Positions 1 through 7,019 of a stretch of DNA of 13,321 nt are shown here, piece by piece. How positions within the stretch are numbered: the stretch's first letter is position 1; each line of letters opens with the position of its first letter. The stretch comes from Chloroflexota bacterium (lineage in GTDB: Bacteria; Chloroflexota; Limnocylindria; Limnocylindrales; CSP1-4): NCBI GenBank assembly GCA_021777365.1, contig JAJYDP010000049.1, forward strand, positions 797-14,117. Direction: 5' to 3'. The notes under the pieces are model-generated. The model made no database searches, was not told the origin of the DNA, and saw only the letters and a list, made by a program, of their open reading frames with translations. The position numbers were made by a program, and so were the translations under genes.

Positions 1-1223
1 GACAGGAACCAGGCCTCCTGCGAGGCCGGCGGGAGCAGGATCCCGGCCTCGCGCATCGCGCGGTGGAAGCGCGCGAACGCCTCCGGGTCCGCCTCGCGGA
101 CCTCGTCGAAGTCGCGCGGCGCGGTGGCCCGGAAGAAGACCGTGAGGAGCGATCCGACCCGGCCGACCGACACGGCCCTCCCGGCGTCCCCGGCGGCCGC
201 GAGCAGGCCAGCCTCGAGCCGGTCACCCAGCCGCTCGAGACGTGCATACACGCCCGCGTCCAGCAGCCGCAGCGTGGCCAGCCCGGCGGCCATCGCGGCC
301 GGATGACCGGACAGCGTCCCTGCCTGGTAGACGGGGCCCGCGGGCGCCACCAGGTCGAGCAGCTCCGACCGGCCGCCGTACGCCCCGACCGGCATGCCAC
401 CGCCGATGATCTTCCCGAGCACCGTGAGGTCCGGCGTCACGTGGTAGCGGGCCTGCGCCCCGCCGCGCGCGACCCGGAACCCGGTGATGACCTCGTCGAA
501 GACGAGCAGCGCGCCGTTCCGCGCCGTCACCTCGCGCAGCCCCTCCAGGAACCCCGGGGCCGGCGGCACCACCCCCATGTTCGCCGCAACCGGCTCGACG
601 ATCACGGCCGCGATCCGGCCCGGGTGCCGGTCGAACAGGAGGTGCACGGAGGCCGGATCGTTGTAGCGCGCGAGCAGTGTCTGCGCGGCGGCGTCGGCTG
701 TGACCCCGGCGCTGGCAGGGAGCGAGAGCGTCGCGAGTCCGGAACCGGCCTGGGCCAGGAGGCCGTCGGCGTGGCCGTGGTAGCCGCCCTCGAACTTGAC
801 CACGAGATCGCGCCTCGTCGCGGCCCGGGCCACCCGGAGCGCGCTCATGGCGGCCTCCGTCCCGGAGCTCACGAAGCGGAGCCGCTCGACCGAGGGCATC
901 GCCTCCCGGATCGCCTCGCCGAGCTCCACCTCGGCCGGTGTCGTGGCCCCGAACGGGCCGCCCGCCTCGACCTCGCGCCGGACGGCGTCGACGACGTCGG
1001 GATGCGCGTGCCCCAGGATCAGCGGACCGAACGCGCCCACGTAGTCGAGGTAGGCGCGGCCGTCCACGTCGCACACGGTGGCGCCCTCGCCGCGGGCGAT
1101 GACGGGCGGCTCGCCCCCGACCGCCCGGTACGCCCGGACGGGGCTGTTGACGCCGCCCGGGAAGAGCGACTCGGCCCGGCGCCGCCAGGTCGCGCCCGCG
1201 GCGGCCCCCGTCCGCACCCTCAT
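1..1223 (-). CDS. hemL: Glutamate-1-semialdehyde 2,1-aminomutase (partial, C-terminus off the window)
   Basis: PLP-dependent enzyme that isomerises glutamate-1-semialdehyde to 5-aminolevulinate, the second step of the C5 tetrapyrrole pathway, in the cytoplasm. The 407 residues present begin MRVRTGAAAG and carry the family landmarks in order: FPGGVNSPVRAY near residue 22, SSGTEAAMSALR, the FEGGYHGHAD segment, FDEVITGFR, then GKIIGGGMPVGAYGG with the predicted Schiff-base lysine K271, and GTLSGHPAAMAAG (the family usually has Asn where this has His). Full-length family members have roughly 425-430 residues, so about 20 C-terminal residues lie beyond position 1. The ATG at 1223 overlaps the hemQ stop as ATGA, so translation is probably coupled; no strong ribosome binding site is visible. 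The reading frame has no stop before the window edge. Identity is very secure. Confidence 0.96.
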   Translation of the reverse strand, partial: MRVRTGAAAGATWRRRAESLFPGGVNSPVRAYRAVGGEPPVIARGEGATVCDVDGRAYLDYVGAFGPLILGHAHPDVVDAVRREVEAGGPFGATTPAEVELGEAIREAMPSVERLRFVSSGTEAAMSALRVARAATRRDLVVKFEGGYHGHADGLLAQAGSGLATLSLPASAGVTADAAAQTLLARYNDPASVHLLFDRHPGRIAAVIVEPVAANMGVVPPAPGFLEGLREVTARNGALLVFDEVITGFRVARGGAQARYHVTPDLTVLGKIIGGGMPVGAYGGRSELLDLVAPAGPVYQAGTLSGHPAAMAAGLATLRLLDAGVYARLERLGDRLEAGLLAAAGDAGRAVSVGRVGSLLTVFFRATAPRDFDEVREADPEAFARFHRAMREAGILLPPASQEAWFL

Positions 1224-1909
1224 CGCGCCAGTCCCGGGGCACCGAGCAGCCGGAGGGTCTCGCCGATCGGCCGGTGCACGGCGGTCAGGATCGGCGTGTC
1301 GCGCACGGTCGAGCGGCGGCTGTCGGAACCGCGCAGCTCGCGCACCAGATCGACGAAGCCGGGGAGGTCGTCCGTCTCGTAGGCGACGATGAAATCCTGG
1401 TCGTCGAGCCCGAACGAGCTGGCGAGCAACTGGCGGACCTGGGGGTACTTGTGCCCGATCCGCATGTGCTCGTTCATGATCCCCTGGCGCGCGTCCCGCC
1501 CGAGCAGATACCAGTCGGTGGACTTGGTGAACGGATACACCACGAGGTACGCCGACCGGTCCCCCTCGAACAGCGACTGCTCCTGCCGGGTCGGGTTCTT
1601 CACGTACTGCGAGGGCTGGATCGCCCCGATCAGGCTCTCGTGCACCGAGAGCCAGGTCCCGAGGCCGGTGCGGAGGGCCGCGGCCGCCGCCTCCTCCAGC
1701 GCGCCCACCGACGGAGCCAGGCGCCAGATCAGCAGCTCGGCGCCGGGCTGGAGCCCGATCATCGAGTAGGTGTGGGTGACGACCGACGGGTCGGCGTCCA
1801 GCACGGCCGCGAACGCGGCCCCGGATGCGTCGCGATCGGCCTCCGGGAGCCTCCTCCAGGACGGGTCCAGGTGCAGCGCCAGGGCGTGGACGTAGCGGAC
1901 GTCGCTCAC
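1220..1909 (-). CDS. hemQ: Coproheme decarboxylase / chlorite dismutase family protein (HemQ, ChdC)
   Basis: In the coproporphyrin-dependent pathway this enzyme decarboxylates two propionates of coproheme III to give heme b, using peroxide. The 229-residue protein starts at GTG 1909, preceded by GAGGAGG with 7 bases of spacing, and the GTG overlaps the hemB stop as GTGA. A longer frame upstream has no family similarity and is rejected. Family landmarks are YPFTKSTDWY (Y125 corresponds to the catalytic tyrosine of YPMSK-type motifs), then the helix NEHMRIGHKYPQ, where one of H148 or H153 should be the proximal heme ligand (I cannot tell which), and SSFGLDDQDFIVAYE. The length fits the compact Gram-positive and actinobacterial HemQ type, and the ring of heme genes argues for HemQ over a true chlorite dismutase. 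True perchlorate-type chlorite dismutase activity is unlikely but not excluded by sequence alone. Confidence 0.9.
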   Translation of the reverse strand: MSDVRYVHALALHLDPSWRRLPEADRDASGAAFAAVLDADPSVVTHTYSMIGLQPGAELLIWRLAPSVGALEEAAAAALRTGLGTWLSVHESLIGAIQPSQYVKNPTRQEQSLFEGDRSAYLVVYPFTKSTDWYLLGRDARQGIMNEHMRIGHKYPQVRQLLASSFGLDDQDFIVAYETDDLPGFVDLVRELRGSDSRRSTVRDTPILTAVHRPIGETLRLLGAPGLAR

Positions 1910-3006
1910 CGCGCGCCCTCCTCGGAGAGCCACGTGGCGACGTCGCCGGCAAGGTAGGTCAGGATCACGTCGGCGCCCGCGCGAGCGATGGCGGTGAGCA
2001 GCTCGAGCGCCGCGCGCCGCCGGTCGATCCACCCGCGCTCCGCCGCCGCCTCGAGCATCGCGAGCTCGCCGCTCACCTGGTACGCGGCCAGCGGCAGGTC
2101 GAAGCGCTGGCGGGCACGGGACAGCACGTCCAGCGACGTGATCGCCGGCTTGACCATCAGCATGTCCGCGCCCTCATCGGCGTCGAGCGCCATCTCGCGC
2201 AGCGCCTCGCGCCCGTTCGCGGCGTCCATCTGGTGGCTGCGGCGATCCCCGAACGAGGGCGTGGAGTCGGCCGCCTCGCGGAACGGGCCGTACAGGGCGG
2301 AGGCGTGCTTGGACGCGTACGCCAGGATGGCGATCTCCGACGCGCCGGCGGCATCGAGGCCCGCCCGGATCGCCGCGACCTGGCCGTCCATCATCGCGCT
2401 CGGCGCGACGATGTCGGCGCCTGCCTCGGCGTACGCGACGGCCGCGCCGGCGAGCCGGGGGAGCGTCGCGTCGTTGTCGATGCGGTCCCCGGCCACGATC
2501 CCGCAGTGCCCGTGCGTGGTGTACTCGCAGAGGCAGACGTCGGCGGCCAGCGCGAGGGGCAGGTCCGCGGCCCGGAGCCGGCGCAGCGCCTCGGGAACGG
2601 GCCCTTCCGGGTCCGCGGCCCCCTCGCCGAACGGGTCCTTCTCGCCCGGGATCCCGAAGAGCATCAGCCCGCCGACGCCGAGACCGGACAGGCTCGTCGC
2701 GAGTTCCACGACGAGGTCCGGGCTCAGGCGCGCCTGGCCGGGCATGGAGCCGATCGGCTCGCGCCGGCCGCGGCCGGGAACCACGAAGAGCGGCATCACG
2801 AGTTGCGCGGGCGAGAGGCGGGTCTCGCGGACGAGCCGGCGCCGGCTGGCGGTGGCACGGAGGCGGCGCGTGCGCTCGAACGCGACGGGAGCGAGCGCTG
2901 GCGGGCCCTGCGGATCCGGCCGTGTGCCGGCCGCGCGGGCGATGGCCACAGGGCCGGCGGCGGTCCGCCCGGGTTCCACCGGCGCGTGCAGGGACGTGAA
3001 CGTCAT
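1906..3006 (-). CDS. hemB: Delta-aminolevulinic acid dehydratase (porphobilinogen synthase)
   Basis: Condenses two 5-aminolevulinate molecules to porphobilinogen in the cytoplasm. The 366 residues show RLVRETRLSPAQLVMPLFVV, the zinc-type cysteine cluster DVCLCEYTTHGHCG (C158, C160, C168), the first active-site lysine K233 in ASKHASALYGPFREAADS and the Schiff-base lysine K286 in MLMVKPA, followed by YQVSGE. This marks a zinc-dependent enzyme, not the magnesium-only type. Start ATG 3006 is well supported: GGAGGT lies 6 bases upstream, inside the end of hemD, and ATG overlaps the hemD stop as ATGA. That start gives about 42 residues of Ala/Pro/Arg-rich sequence before the conserved fold, longer than the usual roughly 325-330 residue family length. 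The gene ends in a GTGA overlap with hemQ. Confidence 0.97.
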   Translation of the reverse strand: MTFTSLHAPVEPGRTAAGPVAIARAAGTRPDPQGPPALAPVAFERTRRLRATASRRRLVRETRLSPAQLVMPLFVVPGRGRREPIGSMPGQARLSPDLVVELATSLSGLGVGGLMLFGIPGEKDPFGEGAADPEGPVPEALRRLRAADLPLALAADVCLCEYTTHGHCGIVAGDRIDNDATLPRLAGAAVAYAEAGADIVAPSAMMDGQVAAIRAGLDAAGASEIAILAYASKHASALYGPFREAADSTPSFGDRRSHQMDAANGREALREMALDADEGADMLMVKPAITSLDVLSRARQRFDLPLAAYQVSGELAMLEAAAERGWIDRRRAALELLTAIARAGADVILTYLAGDVATWLSEEGAR

Positions 3007-3905
3007 CGATGAACCTCCGTGGGGTGATCGGCGACCGAGAAGACGTCACCGGGGCGTGGCCGGCGCTCGAGTACGTCGAGGATCGCGTCCGCGAGGGCGT
3101 CGACGGTGGGAGCCGCGGCCTGGGCGGCGAGGCGCAGGCCGAGGCGCCGGACCTCGTCCGACGTCGACGGCCCGATCGAGACGAACGGGAGGGCGCGCAG
3201 GTCCGCCGCGAGGGTGCCGGCGTCCGGGTCGGTGACGCTGGGCGCGGGTCCCGCGGCGCCCGGACCGGCCGTCGCCGCAAGCGCGACCAGCCCGCGGACG
3301 GCGGACCCCGAGGCGACCGCGACCGCGCCGAGCAGCGGATCGGCGAGCGCGGCGGCCAGGGCGTCGCGGGACGACAGCGGCCCCTCGACGGTCTCGTACG
3401 CGACGACCTCGCGCACGTCGGCGCCGGCGGCACGGAGCAGCGCCGGGAGCTCCGGTGCCGCCGCGCTCGCCCGTGGCAGGAGCACGCGCCGGCCGGCCAG
3501 CTCGTCGACGGCCTGCAGCGCGCGGCCGAGACCGGTCCCGGTCACGTCGACGGCCTGGACGGTCACCTCCAACCCGGCCTCTCGCAGGGCGTTCGCGGTG
3601 GCCGGCCCAACGGCCGCGAACCGGGGAACCGCTGTCGCTCGAGCGGGAACGTGGCCCCCCGCCACGCGCCCGAGCGCGGCCGCCAGGGCGGCCGCCCCGG
3701 TGGCGCTGGTCACCACCACCCAGTCGTACCGATCGAGGTCCGATACGGCAGCGTCGAGGTCTCCGCCCGGCGCCACGTCGCGCGTCGCCACGGTCGGCAC
3801 GGCGTGAACGCGGATGCCCGCCTCGGCGAGCCGCCTGGCCAGCGGATCGCCGGCGCCGCCCGGGCGCGTCACGAGGACGGCCCGCGTCGCCGGAACCGCG
3901 GTCAT
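3003..3905 (-). CDS. hemD: Uroporphyrinogen-III synthase
   Basis: Cyclises hydroxymethylbilane with inversion of ring D to uroporphyrinogen III. The family is poorly conserved, but its recurring patches are all here: AVLVTRPGGAG at the N-terminus, DWVVVTSATGAAAL, AAVGPATANALREAGLEV, VLLPRASAAAPELPALLRAAGADV followed by VVAYETV, and the C-terminal SIGPSTSDEVRRLGLRL with APTVDALADAI. Two alternating Rossmann-like halves are expected. I chose ATG 3905 (300 residues), which puts VLVTRP about ten residues from the start as in relatives. A GTG at 3941 would add 12 residues; neither has a convincing Shine-Dalgarno. It is the only operon member not overlapping its upstream neighbour: about 100 bases with a hairpin separate it from hemC. 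Its stop overlaps the hemB ATG. Location between hemC and hemB supports the call. Confidence 0.92.
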   Translation of the reverse strand: MTAVPATRAVLVTRPGGAGDPLARRLAEAGIRVHAVPTVATRDVAPGGDLDAAVSDLDRYDWVVVTSATGAAALAAALGRVAGGHVPARATAVPRFAAVGPATANALREAGLEVTVQAVDVTGTGLGRALQAVDELAGRRVLLPRASAAAPELPALLRAAGADVREVVAYETVEGPLSSRDALAAALADPLLGAVAVASGSAVRGLVALAATAGPGAAGPAPSVTDPDAGTLAADLRALPFVSIGPSTSDEVRRLGLRLAAQAAAPTVDALADAILDVLERRPRPGDVFSVADHPTEVHR

Positions 3906-3977
3906 CGGGCCGGACTCACGTGCCAGCGCCCCGGCGCGCACTCCACGGCACCGTCCCAGACGCTCCGAACGGCAGGC

Positions 3978-4016
3978 GCCGCGTGACCGCCGCCCGTCCC
4001 GCCGCGGTCACGCGGC
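3978..4016 (-). other. Perfect 13-bp hairpin over the hemC stop codon
   Basis: Arms 3978-3990 and 4004-4016 are exact reverse complements, separated by a 13-base loop. The hemC TGA (4010-4008) lies in the arm read first on the minus strand. No T-run follows, so it is not a classical intrinsic terminator. It sits in the only non-overlapping junction of the heme operon. Possible roles are partial termination, an RNase-protective 3' end for the regulator-hemA-hemC part of the message, or control of hemD translation. The function is inference; the structure is seen directly. Confidence 0.6.
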
Positions 4017-4940
4017 ATCGCCGTGGAACCCCGCCTCGAGGAGGTCCCGTGCCACGGAACGTGCCAGCGCCATCGAGCGCCCGGCATCGTCCGATCGCCG
4101 GATCACGACCGGGCGCGCGGCGCGGACGACGGCGCCTGCGAGCAGCTCGATGCGGCCCTCGAGAACCGTGCCCAGCGCCCCGAGCGGCGCCCGGCAGCCG
4201 CCGCCGGTGCGTTCCAGCACCTCGCGCTCCGCCTCAACGCAACACCTCGTCGGCGCGTGATCCAGCACCGCAAGCGTGTCGCGCAGCCGGGCATCGTCGG
4301 CCCGGCACTGCACGGCGAGCGCGCCCTGCGCGGGCGCCGGCGGCAGCACGGAGGGATCCAGCGCGCTACCCGCGCGGTCTGCGTGCCCGAGCCGGACCAG
4401 CCCGGCGACGGCCAGCACCAGCGCGTCCACCTCGCCGCCATCCAGCCGTCGGAGCCGGGTGTCGACGTTGCCGTGCAGAGGCACGATCCGCAGGTCGGGT
4501 CGTGTGGCGGCAAGGAAGGCGGCGCGGCGCGGGCTGTCGGTCCCGACCGTCGCTCCTGCCGGCAGCGCCTCCAGGCCGGCGCCGTCCCGGGTAACCAGCG
4601 CATCGCGGGGGTCCTCGCGGGCCGTGTACGCCGCGACCACGAGCCGGCGTGCGGCGTCGGGCACGTCGCCCGGCCCGGCAGGCCCATCGCCGATCGGCAC
4701 GTCCTTGGCGCTGTGGACCGCCAGGTCCACAGCGCCGTCCCTGAGCGCACGCTCGAGCGCACCGACGAACGCGCCCTCGCCCCACGCGGTGTCCGGAGGC
4801 CGCACATCGCCCTCGGTCACGATCGTCACCAGCTCCACCGCGTGCCCGGCTCCCCGGAGCGCGGCGGCCACGAGCTCCGACTGCCGGCGGGCGAGCGTGG
4901 AGCCCCGCGTGCCGAGCCGGAGGGGGCGGCCGGTGATCAC
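4008..4940 (-). CDS. hemC: Hydroxymethylbilane synthase (porphobilinogen deaminase)
   Basis: Polymerises four porphobilinogens into hydroxymethylbilane using a covalently bound dipyrromethane cofactor. The 310-residue protein has LRLGTRGSTLARRQS at residues 7-21, DLAVHSAKDVP with the catalytic aspartate D80, VGTDSPRRAAFL at 132-143, PLHGNVDTRL, PPAPAQGALAVQ and TGGGCRAPLGAL, where C249 is the cofactor-attachment cysteine. The length is typical. Start is GTG 4940, overlapping the hemA stop as GTGA, with no obvious Shine-Dalgarno, so coupled translation is likely. Small departures from the usual motifs are D135 where a small residue (GTSS or GTGS) is usual, and AVQ where AVE is common. The hairpin at its 3' end is listed separately. 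Identity is secure. Confidence 0.97.
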   Translation of the reverse strand: MITGRPLRLGTRGSTLARRQSELVAAALRGAGHAVELVTIVTEGDVRPPDTAWGEGAFVGALERALRDGAVDLAVHSAKDVPIGDGPAGPGDVPDAARRLVVAAYTAREDPRDALVTRDGAGLEALPAGATVGTDSPRRAAFLAATRPDLRIVPLHGNVDTRLRRLDGGEVDALVLAVAGLVRLGHADRAGSALDPSVLPPAPAQGALAVQCRADDARLRDTLAVLDHAPTRCCVEAEREVLERTGGGCRAPLGALGTVLEGRIELLAGAVVRAARPVVIRRSDDAGRSMALARSVARDLLEAGFHGDAA

Positions 4941-6157
4941 AGGTCGAACAGCATGCGGGCGGCCTCGGCTGCCGTGCCGTCGGTGTCATCGTGGAGGCGG
5001 GCGCTGGGGCCGTGCAGCAGCCTGGCCACCAGCTGCTCCGAGAAGGCCGAGACCAGCGCGCGCTCCCGCGGATCGAGCCCCGGGAGCCGCCGGAACAGGC
5101 GCTCCAGCTCCCGCGAGCGCTGCGCCTCCGCGGACGCCCGCAGGGTGCGGAGCGTGGCGACCGACGGACGCGCCGCGACCCAGCGCGCGTACTGCTCGCA
5201 GGCATCCTCCACCAGCCGCTCCGCGTGCTCCACGTACGCGCGCCGGACCTCCTCCGCCTCCGCTGCGGCCGAGGGCCCTCGCGCGAACAGGTGATCGACA
5301 TCGATGAACTGCTCGCCGAGGGCCGCGCGGACCGACTCGGGCACTGCGGGAGGCGACGACAGGTCGACCATGACGGGGTGCTGCCCGCCCGGGGCGCTCC
5401 ATCCGGGAGCGGCCCGCCGCCATCGGTCGGCGAACGCGTCCCATCGACCCCCCAGCGCGATGAGCAGTACCCGGGCGTCCACGGCCCGCGTCGCGGCTTC
5501 CTCCAGGGACGCCCACGACCCACCGATCGCGAGCGCGAGCGCGCGAGCGCGCGCCGGATCACGGCTCGCCACCGTGACGGCCGCGCCCCGCCGCGCCGCG
5601 CCGGCGGCCAGCGCGCGGCCCATCACCCCGGCGCCTGCCACCATGACCGATCCGCCGCGGATCTGACCGCCCCTTGTGGCGACCCAGTCGAGGGCCCGAT
5701 CGGCCAGGCTGCGCTCCTGGGGACGGGATCGCTCGGCCCTGGCCCGCCTGCCGACGCCCGCGGCCAGCTCGAGGGCGCGCACCATGGCGGGGTCGGCGTG
5801 GCCGCTCTCGCGCACCACGTCCAGCAGCCCGCGAACCTGGTGCAGGATCTCGTCCTCTCCGGTCACCGCGCTCTCGAGCCCAGCCGCGAGGCGGAGGAGG
5901 TGCCGGACCGCGTCCAGCCCGCGGTACCGCCGCAGCGGGGCGAGCCCACGCGCACCGGCCGCCGCCTCGAGGGCCCCCGCCACGGCCTCGCCACCCACGC
6001 CGTAGAGCTCCACGCGGTGGCACGTCACGAGCAGGCCGGCCCCGTCCCGGCCGTCGATCTGCTCGCGCACGATCCCGGTGAACGCGGACCGCTCCTCCGC
6101 GTCGTGGCTGCCCGGCTGCGCCGCCAGCACCCAGAGCGGGAGCGGGTGTGCCGTCAT
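4937..6157 (-). CDS. hemA: Glutamyl-tRNA reductase (divergent)
   Basis: NADPH-dependent reduction of glutamyl-tRNA(Glu) to glutamate-1-semialdehyde, the committed and usually most regulated step of C5 heme synthesis. The 406-residue product has LLVTCHRVELYG with the catalytic cysteine C46, ESAVTGEDEILHQVR (family pattern SxxxGExxI), then a nucleotide-binding segment GGSVMVAGAGVMGRALAAGAARRGAAVTVASRDPAR, and the helical dimerisation tail ending ARMLFDL. Start ATG 6157 overlaps the regulator stop as ATGA; a frame extending to 6391 is antisense-like filler within the regulator gene. The protein is shorter than most members (420-450) and departs from them in two places: TCH instead of TCN around the catalytic cysteine, and a weak N-terminal motif instead of the usual APxxxRE. 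Context with hemC, hemD, hemB and hemL settles the function. Confidence 0.93.
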   Translation of the reverse strand: MTAHPLPLWVLAAQPGSHDAEERSAFTGIVREQIDGRDGAGLLVTCHRVELYGVGGEAVAGALEAAAGARGLAPLRRYRGLDAVRHLLRLAAGLESAVTGEDEILHQVRGLLDVVRESGHADPAMVRALELAAGVGRRARAERSRPQERSLADRALDWVATRGGQIRGGSVMVAGAGVMGRALAAGAARRGAAVTVASRDPARARALALAIGGSWASLEEAATRAVDARVLLIALGGRWDAFADRWRRAAPGWSAPGGQHPVMVDLSSPPAVPESVRAALGEQFIDVDHLFARGPSAAAEAEEVRRAYVEHAERLVEDACEQYARWVAARPSVATLRTLRASAEAQRSRELERLFRRLPGLDPRERALVSAFSEQLVARLLHGPSARLHDDTDGTAAEAARMLFDL

Positions 6158-6891
6158 CGGCGCATGGGGTCGCGCCCTCCCTCGTCCCGCGATCCGTCCG
6201 GCACCGTGCCCGCGCCAGCGTGCCCCTCGATCGTCGCGATCAGCAGCCGGTCCAGGGCCCGCTCGACGTCCGCCAGCAGCGCGGTCGCCTCCCGGGCGTC
6301 CAGGCCGCGCCGGCTCGCGAGCCGCGACAGCTGGTCCAGGAACGGCGCCCGGAACCACAGGAACGTCTCGACCGCCTCCACTGTCGAGCACCCGAGCCTG
6401 GCCATGAGTCGCCCGTGGCCGGCAGCGGCCGCGGCGGCCCGCTCGAGATCGTCGTCGTCACCGTCCGGGCCGTGGTCCAGGTACTGCAGCAGCGCCTCGA
6501 CGAGGACGCGCCCCTGCAGCCGGAACTCCGCCTTCTCGGGCTCCGACAGGCGGTCCATCCACGGCCACTCGGCCACGACCGGGCCTCGCGCCCGGGAGGA
6601 TCCGCGGGACGCGCCGCGGTACGCCCGCGCGATCCGGTCCGCCGATGCCCCCAGCCGGGCCAGCGGGAGCCGCTCGCGGCGCGCAGACGGGATCAGCGCG
6701 GCGAGCGCACGCCGGGAATAGCGGCGGTGGCCGCCGGGAGTGGTGAAGACCGGGATGCGCCCATCGTCCGACCAGCGACGGAGCGTCGCTGCGCTGACGC
6801 CGAGCAACGTGCTGGCGTCACCCAGCGCGATCCAGTCGTTCGCGCGCACGTGGCCGCTGCTCCTCGCCGATCCGGATGCTGCGATCCGCAT
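6154..6891 (-). CDS. MerR-type DNA-binding regulator with C-terminal helical domain, first gene of the heme operon
   Basis: The 245-residue protein has an N-terminal winged helix-turn-helix at about residues 19-68 with the excisionase/MerR signature LGVSAATLRRWSDDGRIP followed by TPGGHRRYSRRALAAL. After a basic linker (70-105) comes an all-helical region of about residues 110-225, including RLMARLGCSTVEAVETFLWFRAPFLDQL and ADVERALDRLLIATIEGH. This recalls N-terminal sensor or RsbRD-like helical bundles, but I cannot assign it firmly. There is no membrane segment and only one cysteine (C168), so no iron-sulfur cluster. Its stop overlaps the hemA ATG and a promoter-like sequence lies just upstream, so it heads the heme operon and probably controls it, perhaps sensing heme, an intermediate or redox state. 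That role is inference from position. The ATG at 6891 has no ribosome binding site and may be leaderless. Confidence 0.8.
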   Translation of the reverse strand: MRIAASGSARSSGHVRANDWIALGDASTLLGVSAATLRRWSDDGRIPVFTTPGGHRRYSRRALAALIPSARRERLPLARLGASADRIARAYRGASRGSSRARGPVVAEWPWMDRLSEPEKAEFRLQGRVLVEALLQYLDHGPDGDDDDLERAAAAAAGHGRLMARLGCSTVEAVETFLWFRAPFLDQLSRLASRRGLDAREATALLADVERALDRLLIATIEGHAGAGTVPDGSRDEGGRDPMRR

Positions 6892-6928
6892 GGCGGAACC
6901 TTAGCAAATCTCACTGAACCTGCGTGAA
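6892..6928 (-). promoter_or_regulatory. Candidate leaderless promoter of the heme operon
   Basis: This is a locally AT-rich patch in a very GC-rich window. Read on the minus strand, TAAGGT (6903-6898) fits a TAnnnT -10 box and ends 6 bases before the ATG at 6891, so transcription could start at or next to the start codon. A weak -35-like TTCACG lies at 6928-6923. No Shine-Dalgarno precedes the ATG, which fits a leaderless message. Confidence 0.4.
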
Positions 6929-6974
6929 GCTGCCGACCTGGCGCGCGGTGGAAGCCCGCGGTCGTTCCTGGATC

Positions 6975-7003
6975 GCCGGGCGGCCTCCGGAGTTGCCGGG
7001 CGG
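6975..7003. repeat. Two 9-bp direct repeats, 20-bp period
   Basis: GCCGGGCGG occurs at 6975-6983 and 6995-7003, each preceded by T(C/T). The exact two-helical-turn spacing, about 85-110 bases upstream of the regulator start and in the non-coding gap after the MFS gene, could place two protein molecules on one face of DNA. In such GC-rich sequence it may be chance. Confidence 0.2.
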
Positions 7004-7019
7004 ACTCGGACTGTCAGGC

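Noticed and set aside
63..1382. Long plus-strand open frame opposite hemL
   Set aside because: Arg/His/Gly-rich shadow of a GC-rich gene; hemL on the minus strand shows unmistakable family motifs.
1220..1909. True chlorite dismutase for (per)chlorate respiration
   Set aside because: The protein sits in a heme operon and has the HemQ-type YPFTK motif; no chlorate reductase genes are present.
3455..4594. Long plus-strand frame over hemD and hemC
   Set aside because: Arg/Pro/Ala-rich composition with no domain; antisense to two well-supported genes.
5529..5554. Alternating GCGAGC simple repeat
   Set aside because: It encodes an Ala/Arg/Leu-rich helix (ARARALALA) within HemA; codon bias explains it.
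6158..6391. N-terminal extension of HemA to 484 residues
   Set aside because: The extra part overlaps the regulator gene and has no similarity to glutamyl-tRNA reductases; the ATGA overlap start at 6157 fits.
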